NCBI RefSeq assembly: GCF_023159225.1
Contig: NC_063172.1
Location: 64,857,067 to 64,921,066, forward strand
Direction: 5' to 3'
Source: Perognathus longimembris pacificus
Lineage: Eukaryota > Chordata > Mammalia > Rodentia > Heteromyidae
Length of the DNA: 64,000 nt
The number at the start of each line of letters is the position of its first letter. Position 1 is the first letter of the stretch. Positions 57,561 to 64,000 of the stretch are shown here, in pieces. A program made the translations under genes and the position numbers. Below the pieces are notes generated by a model. That model did not search any database and was not told where the DNA came from. It worked only from the letters and a program-made list of their open reading frames with translations.

Positions 57561-57979
57561 AAACAGAAAAAAAAATCACCAGTCACCGTGAGGTTGGAAT
57601 ATTTAAGTCCGCTCAGAGACTTATAACGTAAGAGAGCATCATGAGAAGCAGACACTGGCTACTTGGGAGCGATGTGAGACCGAGAAAGTGGACTTGAGCT
57701 CCCATGCCGGGCTCCTGCAGCGGGAGGAAGAACAACAGTGGAACTCTGCCAAGGGAGGAGGGGGGACGTGGAGGGGGAGAGGTTGTTTCCAGTAAGATCC
57801 ATCAGCTTTGACCCGCAGTCAGTGTCCTTGCCTCTCAAGGGTAATGGCGTGTGGAGATTTCTTTCTCACATCGCAGGTAACTTTTATTCACTTCCTACCT
57901 CGTTCTGAAACTCTTCCAGTTGGATGGGGCAAGGATGGAAACGTCCCCAAGCTGCTTGACTAAACGCCTTCATACAACT
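57561..57979 (+). promoter_or_regulatory. Island shore with possible promoter/exon signals
   Basis: A TATA-like AATATTTAAG lies at about 57597, and CATCGCAGGTAACT at 57870 has the form of a splice donor. Both are weak, single-motif hints and the strand is inferred from them only. Confidence 0.25.
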
Positions 57980-58479
57980 GTCTTGGGACAAAATACCCTA
58001 TCTCCATTTCGTCCACCGTGTGCCCAAGCACTCAAGTCCCCAGAAACCCGTGGCACGAGAGGCGCAGAAACGCGGACAGTCCTTGATACCAAGGTGGCAA
58101 CCTGCTGCCACCATGGAGGGTACCAAAGGCGCCTGCCTGCCCCCTTCCCTTCTTCCTTTCCCTCCTCACGTTACCCCCTTCCTCCCTCCTCCTCCTCCTC
58201 CTCCCCTCCTTCCCCTCCAACCCAGTTCATCCTCCAGCGCCTAGACCTTTCCCATCCCCACCGCCAGCCCGGCACACATTCACAGCATGTGCGGAAAGTT
58301 GGGCAGACGTGGGCTGCGGACACGGGGGGCTATGGACGTGGCGGGCCCGCTCTCCGCCCGCCGGCGAGGGGTTCCCCCCAGGGAATGGAGGGCATCGTGA
58401 TCCCCATTTCCTTCCCTAAAGCGCGGGAGCTGGCGATCTGGAGGGTTTGGGGGAGATCCTAGCCGGGGCCCGGCCGGTC

Positions 58480-58506
58480 GGATGGATGGGTGGATGGATG
58501 GACGGG
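58480..58506. repeat. (GGAT)n short tract
   Basis: GGATGGATGGGTGGATGGAT inside the CpG island. Confidence 0.9.
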
Positions 58507-58925
58507 AGGGGCGGGCCCGCGGGCCCCCCCCCCCACCCCGCCCGCCGCAGTCGGGGCTTCTGGAAGGTGATTGTGATCTCCCGCGCGAGGCCGCCGCGGT
58601 GGCCGCGCCATCTGCCACCCCGATGGCGCGGGGCGCTCTCGGGAGAGCGCGCCGTGGCTCCTGATCGCTTACAGATTGCGCGGCTTTCTCCTCCATAAGG
58701 ACCCCATGCGCGGGGCCAGATGGCGAACACACAGGCTGATTATAAGTCTTTATCTCCGCGCAGGAAGGAGAGGAACCATTAGGTCTCCCCCAGGAGCCGC
58801 GCGCCGCCCCGCACGCGCGCCGCGCCGCACCAAATACAGACTTCTTCAGCTGTCATCCTCCCCGGCCCGCCGCCGAAGACGGGGAGGACCGAGAGGAGCC
58901 CAGCAGCCCGGGCTGCGACGCCGGC

Positions 58926-59049
58926 TCCCTCCCAGGCCCCTGCCCCGGCCCCTGCCCCTGCCCCCGCCCCGGCCCCTGCCCCTGCCCCTGCCCCGGCCCC
59001 TGCCCCTGCCCCTGCCCCCGCCCCTGCCCCTGCCCCCGCCCCCGCCCCG
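58926..59049. repeat. C-rich hexamer array, (CCCTGC/CCCCGG/CCCCGC)n
   Basis: About 20 hexamer-like units with runs of 4-5 C. The minus strand is a series of G4-runs separated by one or two bases, so it can fold into G-quadruplexes and the plus strand into i-motifs. It lies at the 3' edge of the CpG island. Confidence 0.95.
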
Positions 59050-59101
59050 CAGGCCTGCCCGCCTGCCTGTCAGCACAGACAAGTGTGTTCCAAATGCATC
59101 A

Positions 59102-59104
<3 letters not shown>

Positions 59105-59173
<69 letters not shown>
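59105..59173. repeat. (GT)n microsatellite, about 34 perfect units
   Basis: The longest perfect dinucleotide tract in the window. It lies 55 bases after the C-rich array. Confidence 0.98.
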
Positions 59174-59174
<1 letters not shown>

Positions 59175-59748
59175 TTTTGGAGCCATCAGGAGGCCTGCTG
59201 CTGAGAGCAAATACAAGGACGCAGGATCCTAGCTCGGGCCTCTTATTTAAAGTCGTGGGCTTCTTGCTTTTCCCTTCACCTTTTTGCCAGGGCGGGGTTT
59301 GCCCTTCTGAAACCATCGCAGGAGGAGGGAGGGCCCGGGAAGAAAGTTACAGGCTGCGCCTGGCAAGCAGAGTGGAAAACGCCCGGGTTACAGCAGCACT
59401 GGGAAAGAATCCTTACAGAACTCTGTGCTGGCAGAGAGGCTGGGGGGAGGGGGGAGGGGAGGGGCCTCGGACCACCCCCCCCCCCCACACACACACACCC
59501 CACTGATCCAGGCAGGAGGGCTCCCGGTTGAAATGCAAGTCCTCTCCTAACCCACCCATCCCCCACCCCCCAACCCCACTAGCCACTGGGGTTTGCTGGC
59601 TGGAGATTGAAAGCCTGCCAGCCAATGAATCCTGGCCAAACAAACACGACTTGTAAAAGAAATGATTTTTTTTTTACCTTTTAGATATAATTTTGATTCC
59701 ATAAAGCATACACATTTTAAAAACCAATCCATCACAATGTAGGATACC
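59174..59748. other. GC-rich flank of the CpG island
   Basis: No exon identified. It contains a plus-strand G-quadruplex motif at 59442-59464 and a C-run followed by a CA run at 59474-59499. Confidence 0.45.
59442..59464 (+). other. G-quadruplex motif
   Basis: Four G-runs of 6, 6, 4 and 4 separated by single A bases. Confidence 0.9.
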
Positions 59749-59784
59749 CTCTCTCTGTCTCTGTCTCGTCTCTTTCTCTCTGTT

Positions 59785-59844
<60 letters not shown>
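59749..59844. repeat. Compound (CT)n(CA)n microsatellite
   Basis: Imperfect CT tract to 59808, then about 18 CA units. Confidence 0.97.
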
Positions 59845-59846
<2 letters not shown>

Positions 59847-60389
59847 TCTGAGAGGGAACTTCTCTACCAGTGAGCAGCAGTCTGCTGAAACCAGGAAAAG
59901 GTTTCCAGTGACCCATAACCTTGAAGTCTCCCCTATTTGGTCATTCATTTAGAATAACTACCACCATAACCCAAGGGTTGCAATTACCTGACTCCAATGT
60001 CTTTGCTCAGACACTAAATCTAAGCGATCCTGGAGTCTGCGGAGGCAGTCACAAAATCCTTCCTGGTTTAACACATGGGACTTCTCCATCTCTGAGATAC
60101 CCAGGGTATAGAACTTCTTACACATTGTTGCCCAAGAGCTGATTCTTCCAGCATATCAGCCTCTGTTGGGAGGCAGGATAAGCCACAACACAGTAATTGT
60201 GTGTGGAAGAATGAAGCTATGAGGAATCCAACTAAGAGCATGAACACATGTATACACACACACACACACACACACTCCTTTTCCTCCTTACTCACACTTC
60301 CTCAAAAAGTAATCAAAGGCAACGCACTTCCTAAGAAGATTCAAAATTCATTTCACATGCTTTGTTTACATATTAGAGCTAGTCGGTTG
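59845..60389. other. Unclassified single-copy DNA
   Basis: No exon recognised. A short CA tract lies at 60254-60276. Confidence 0.4.
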
Positions 60390-60486
60390 TTTTGTTGCTG
60401 CTGTTGTTTTGTGGCATAAGAGCTTGAACCCAGGGCCTTGTGCATGCTAAACAAGCATCCTACCACTGAAGCCTGCCCCAGCCTCT
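60390..60486 (-). mobile_element. ID-like monomer, reversed
   Basis: GAGCTTGAACCCAGGGCCTT and AAACAAGCATCCTACCACTG are an ID/tRNA-Ala-like monomer read backwards, with a TTG-rich tail region. Confidence 0.75.
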
Positions 60487-60698
60487 TTCCAAGGTGTATT
60501 TGAATAGAAGCCAATTATGTTTTCAGCAGATTCAACTTAAAAATAAATAAACAAATCTCATGCAACTTATGAGCTTCCATAATGGTGCAACTCTGTTTTC
60601 ATCTTCTACGCTAAATAACCTCACACTCACAATTTCTTCTTTTCATATTTCTTCTCTATGTCACTCTGTCTCCATACTTTGGGTCAGTGGTATATGTG

Positions 60699-60699
<1 letters not shown>
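60487..60699. other. Unclassified DNA
   Basis: Nothing recognised. Confidence 0.4.

Positions 60700-60743
<44 letters not shown>
60700..60743. repeat. (GT)n microsatellite
   Basis: About 21 perfect GT units. Confidence 0.98.
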
Positions 60744-60747
<4 letters not shown>

Positions 60748-61369
60748 GTGAAGGAATGAGTAGGAGCATGAAATACATATCCTGTAGTTCCTAATCCCAG
60801 GCTTCCCTTTCTGCATTTTCTGGTACTCATAGTCAAGCAAAGTCTGCAATCCTACATGGAAAATTCCAGAAACGAACAATTCATGTTTTAAATTTTACAC
60901 CCTTTGGTTGTCAGTCCCTTGTCATAAGAATGTTATCAGTCGACCCTGCCCTTCTTAGGATCACCCAAGATGACTGCAAGAGAGAGACTCAGAGCGATGT
61001 GAAGGCAGAAGTGTCAAGTTTTCCTTCTGCTTTTGGTTAGTTACCTTGTGGGCCTAAGGCAGGGCTTTTGAGAAAAAGCAGTTTTTAAGTACCCGTTATA
61101 CTACCTCCTCCAAAACATAAGTCATCCTTTAGTCCAACATGTTTATATGGTATAACTGACTGGCCCATTAATTAGTCATTATCTTAGTTATCAGTTATCT
61201 GTCATAGCATCACAAATGTTTGTGTCCAAGTAACCTTTATTTTGCTTTATAATAGCCCAAAGTGAAAATGTTTAGCATATCATTGTAATTTTTCTATTTT
61301 AGTGTTAGTTATTGTTGTTAATTCTCACTCTGCCTAACTAGTACTTTAAGTTTTATTATAAGTATATAT
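60744..61369. other. Unclassified single-copy DNA
   Basis: Nothing recognised. Confidence 0.4.
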
Positions 61370-61370
61370 T

Positions 61371-61570
61371 AGCTGGGCATGAGGTTACACACCCATAATC
61401 TCAGCCCTTAGGCAATAGAGACAGGAAGACCTTGAGTTTGAGGTCTTCCTGGGCTACTAAGTGAGACCTGTCTCAAAACACCAAGGGCTGGGGCATCACT
61501 CAGAGGCAGTGCACTTGTTTATGCCAGGTTCAATGCTTAGTACTTCCCCAGGCACACACACATCATCTAG
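61371..61570 (+). mobile_element. B1-ID dimer SINE
   Basis: A B1-like left half (AGCTGGGCATGAGGTTACAC, GAGACCTGTCTCAAAACACC) joins an ID-like right half (GGGCTGGGGCATCACTCAGA, GGTTCAATGCTTAGTACTTC). This is the layout of B1-dID SINEs described in other rodent families. There is no Geo monomer. Confidence 0.8.
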
Positions 61571-62574
61571 AGGGATGTGTGCTAGAAGCCATGGCTTCTA
61601 GCATCTGCCATGGATAAAGATAGACTATACTGAATTTGAGAGGCTTATATGCTGTCTTTAAAGTGTTTGGCAAATGATATTTAAAGACATTCAAGAAAAA
61701 AATCATTCCTATCTAACTTCTGATCCTTGATGTTAGCCTATGATAGATGTTACCTAAACACACAGATTTTTTTAAATATCAGCATTCTCCCTACTGTATA
61801 TCATATTTTTTTCTCCCAAGCACAGCCTGGAATCAGTTTTGGATTAGCTATACCTAGTTATACGGGTGATCATGACCTTTGTAATATCACATTGTTATGA
61901 TAAAATCAGGATAGCATAATAGAGAAGCACATTAAAACCAAATCACTGAATATAGCTCATCCTTTCCCAAAAAGGAGGGAAGAGGATCAAATACAATATA
62001 GCGCTTTTGACTAAAAACAAAACTGTGGCTTTATCAAGTGAAAAGGATGACTAAGGTCCAGTGAAAGGGAGAGAAAATGGGATGTGATTACGTGGTGTTA
62101 ATGAAATGTGCTAAGACACATACTGGCTTCCCGGCTCTGCCATGAGAAGGAAATGTTGTGCCTCCAAAGTGTTGGATATCTGCATTTCTGGTGGCAGTTT
62201 TGTCACTTCCAGTGAAGACAGGATCCCTAGCTCAGGCGATAAACCATCCTGTCAAAAAGAACCGAGGGCATAGAACAGGCTGAGGCTTGACCCTGAGCTT
62301 GGGCAGGCCACTTTCTTTGGGCCTCCTATTGTCTGACTGCCAATGAGCAAGGCAAGCGCCCAAATGAGGATTTACTTCAAACAATGGGGGGCATTTCAGA
62401 GATAACGGACATGTCATAAGCCCTGGAAGCATGCTAACAGTAAAATTCAACCAAAACAAGTGCCACCATCTCTGTTAAAAGCTAGTACTATAAGTACAAT
62501 CCTCAATGCCATTTAAATGTAAAATACATATTTTGTAAAGGATCCACAGTATTCAACACATCGCTCCTGATAAA
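61571..62574. other. Unclassified single-copy DNA
   Basis: No exon or repeat recognised. Confidence 0.4.
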
Positions 62575-62760
62575 GAAATAGGAGCGGTGGTGAGAAATAA
62601 GAGACACTGGGTTCTAGGCTCCAGCCATCACTCAGTAACCTGGTGCTCATTATTTGACTTTTCTAGGTTTCAGGTTTTCTGCCTTAATAATGGTTCAGCT
62701 ATATGGTTTTGCTGTTGGGATTGGATCTCATAGGTGACACAGCTGGAAAATGATAAGCTC
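62575..62760 (+). mobile_element. MIR SINE remnant
   Basis: CTGGGTTCTAGGCTCCAGCC, CATTATTTGACTTTTCTAGG and TTCAGGTTTTCTGCCTTAAT follow MIR order with heavy decay. Confidence 0.6.
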
Positions 62761-63011
62761 TAGGAAAGCCAGGTAGCAATCAGAACGTTCAGGAGGCTAT
62801 GAAATCTCAGCTCATCATTTCATCCCTTACCAACTTTTAGCTCTAGTCTCACAATGAAATGGCACTGACGCACAAAAGCCCAAACTGACCATAATTCATT
62901 GTTCACTTTTATTTCTACTGTTCATGGTTTTAAGTCTTTGCTAGGTAGGAACTACTATTTACTTTACTTCACTGCTGCAAATTACACATAGAAACTTACT
63001 AAATTGTATCA
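62761..63011. other. Unclassified DNA
   Basis: Nothing recognised. Confidence 0.4.
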
Positions 63012-63053
63012 ACACACACATACACACACACACACACACACACAGACACACAC
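63012..63053. repeat. (CA)n microsatellite
   Basis: CA run with ATA and AGA interruptions. Confidence 0.97.
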
Positions 63054-64000
63054 ACCACGATACCTCATGCTGAGATTATTCATTTTGCCTATGTTGCCTC
63101 ATCTTTGAAATATATATTGGAATACTTTTTACTTTCATGGAGTTGCTCTAAGTTTCAAATCTGCAAAAGGACTTTAGAAAGTATAAAGCACAACTATCAA
63201 GTATTGAAATTACACATTAAAGGAAGACATATCATTATATTATCATATATTATTTTATATGGCAAGTATACTATATATGACAAGTATATATATATGATCA
63301 GCATTAATGAGTGTTACAAACAGATTAGTGAAAATTTTATAATAAATGTGCAAGTGTTAGAAATAAATTCAATTGTAACTAGAAAGCATGAACATCAAAA
63401 TCTGAACCATAAAGTCAATGTGGAGATGTGTCTAAATTCTGGCATCCTTGGATCAAACAATTCTGATTAATGGAGAGTGGACAAATGGGGCTCACACTTT
63501 AATTTTGCTTCTTCCTATTTTTGAGAATATTTCCAATATTACAATGTTGATCTCCCAAACAGCATAAGACCCAAATAAAAGTAAATCCAACCAAATCTGC
63601 TTAACTTGGGCTGCTTTAGACTAAGAATTCATACAATGGGACAGTTGGTCTCAATCCTGGTTTAATATATCTGCAGTACAAAGGGTCTCTGCTGCCTCCT
63701 GTTTGCAGAGGGTAGGGGAAGGCAGCTTGTTAAAAATAAATGTAGATTGGGATGTAAGCTCCTAATAAGAATAGAAGTACAATAATTTAACTAATAATAA
63801 TCAATTTAGGATATCTTATTATACTATAATTAATACCTAAAGATTTACATCATAGAAATGTAAAAAAAAAAAAAAAAGAAACCATTATATGTCCCTACAC
63901 AGTCTCACATATTCTTTTAAAGGATGTCATGTCAACATAAAGGTACTTGTAAAAATAAATTTAATAACTTTTTATGAACAAAATAATTCAAATGTAGGTA
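63054..64000. other. AT-rich single-copy DNA to window end
   Basis: A 121-residue frame at 63105-63470 has no domain signature and high Ile/Lys/Asn content, as expected of AT-rich DNA. A/T-rich runs at 63230-63295 and an A-run at 63861-63877 are the only low-complexity features. Confidence 0.4.

Larger units (their letters stand above)
57980..59060. promoter_or_regulatory. CpG island, probable gene promoter
   Basis: This is the only long GC-rich, CpG-dense stretch in the window, densest at 58280-58920 (for example GCGCGGGGCGCTCTCGGGAG, GCACGCGCGCCGCGCCGCAC). It contains YY1-like ATGGCG cores at 58622 and 58718 and a TATA-like ATTATAAGT at about 58738. Frames of 150-276 residues cross it on both strands but are compositional. 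CpG islands usually mark transcription starts. Which gene, and which strand, cannot be told from the sequence. Confidence 0.8.

Noticed and set aside
57920..58462. 180-residue plus-strand frame
   Set aside because: Compositional (Pro/Ser runs from CCT repeats), with no homologue I can recognise.
58280..58732. 150-residue minus-strand frame in the CpG island
   Set aside because: GC-rich DNA is poor in stops on every frame. The product is Arg/Pro/Ala/Gly-rich without a recognisable domain.
58676..59506. 276-residue plus-strand frame across the CpG island
   Set aside because: Its length comes from the C-rich hexamer array and the GT tract (Pro/Leu/Arg and Cys/Val runs). No domain, and it crosses microsatellites.
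59547..59948. 133-residue minus-strand frame
   Set aside because: Runs through the CT/CA microsatellite, with no domain.

Overview
The window is mammalian nuclear DNA, most likely from a rodent of the superfamily Geomyoidea (pocket mice, kangaroo rats, pocket gophers). The main evidence is many copies of a dimeric SINE. Its left monomer is ID-like and tRNA-Ala-like. Its right monomer carries the 'subject of ctgtggctcaag' type core, read in the sequence as CTGTGGCTCAAGTGG. This matches the published description of IDL-Geo, a SINE family restricted to Geomyoidea. B1-type 7SL-derived SINEs and rodent-like L1 3' ends agree with that placement. The species cannot be told from the sequence alone.

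I could support no protein-coding exon, rRNA gene or functional tRNA gene. The long open frames are either L1 ORF2 remnants, products of SINEs and simple repeats, or frames in GC-rich or stop-poor DNA with no recognisable domain. The window reads as an intron or an intergenic desert. It has one gene-regulatory landmark, a CpG island at about 57,980-59,060, which probably marks the 5' end of a gene whose identity and strand I cannot establish.

Layout: 1-12 kb holds an old L1 ORF2 piece, an L2 element split by SINEs, and an L1 with an inverted 5' part (5,000-6,610). 12.4-15 kb is an ancient L1 ORF2 carrying five later insertions and a perfect 60-bp tandem duplication. 15-17.9 kb has two antisense L1 3' ends around a possible conserved noncoding stretch. 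18-27 kb is SINE-rich with several single-copy stretches, including a 21-bp-arm hairpin near 21.2 kb. 27.4-28.5 kb is a clear twin-primed L1 with target-site duplication. 28.6-45.9 kb mixes L1 3' ends, MaLR-like LTR remnants, IDL-Geo copies and microsatellites. 46-51 kb is AT-rich single-copy DNA followed by a 1.35-kb 5'-truncated L1. 51-56.3 kb is a dense SINE, MIR and microsatellite cluster. 56.3-60 kb holds the CpG island, a C-rich hexamer array and a 34-unit GT tract. 60-64 kb is AT-rich with few repeats.

The biology visible here is retroelement activity. L1 supplied the machinery, and the 3' ends of both L1 and the SINEs show the expected A-rich tails and target-site duplications. The Geo right monomer occurs behind two unrelated left monomers (tRNA-like and 7SL-like), so SINE modules have been exchanged in this lineage. 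Repeat boundaries were judged by eye and are accurate to about 5-20 bases unless a target-site duplication fixes them.
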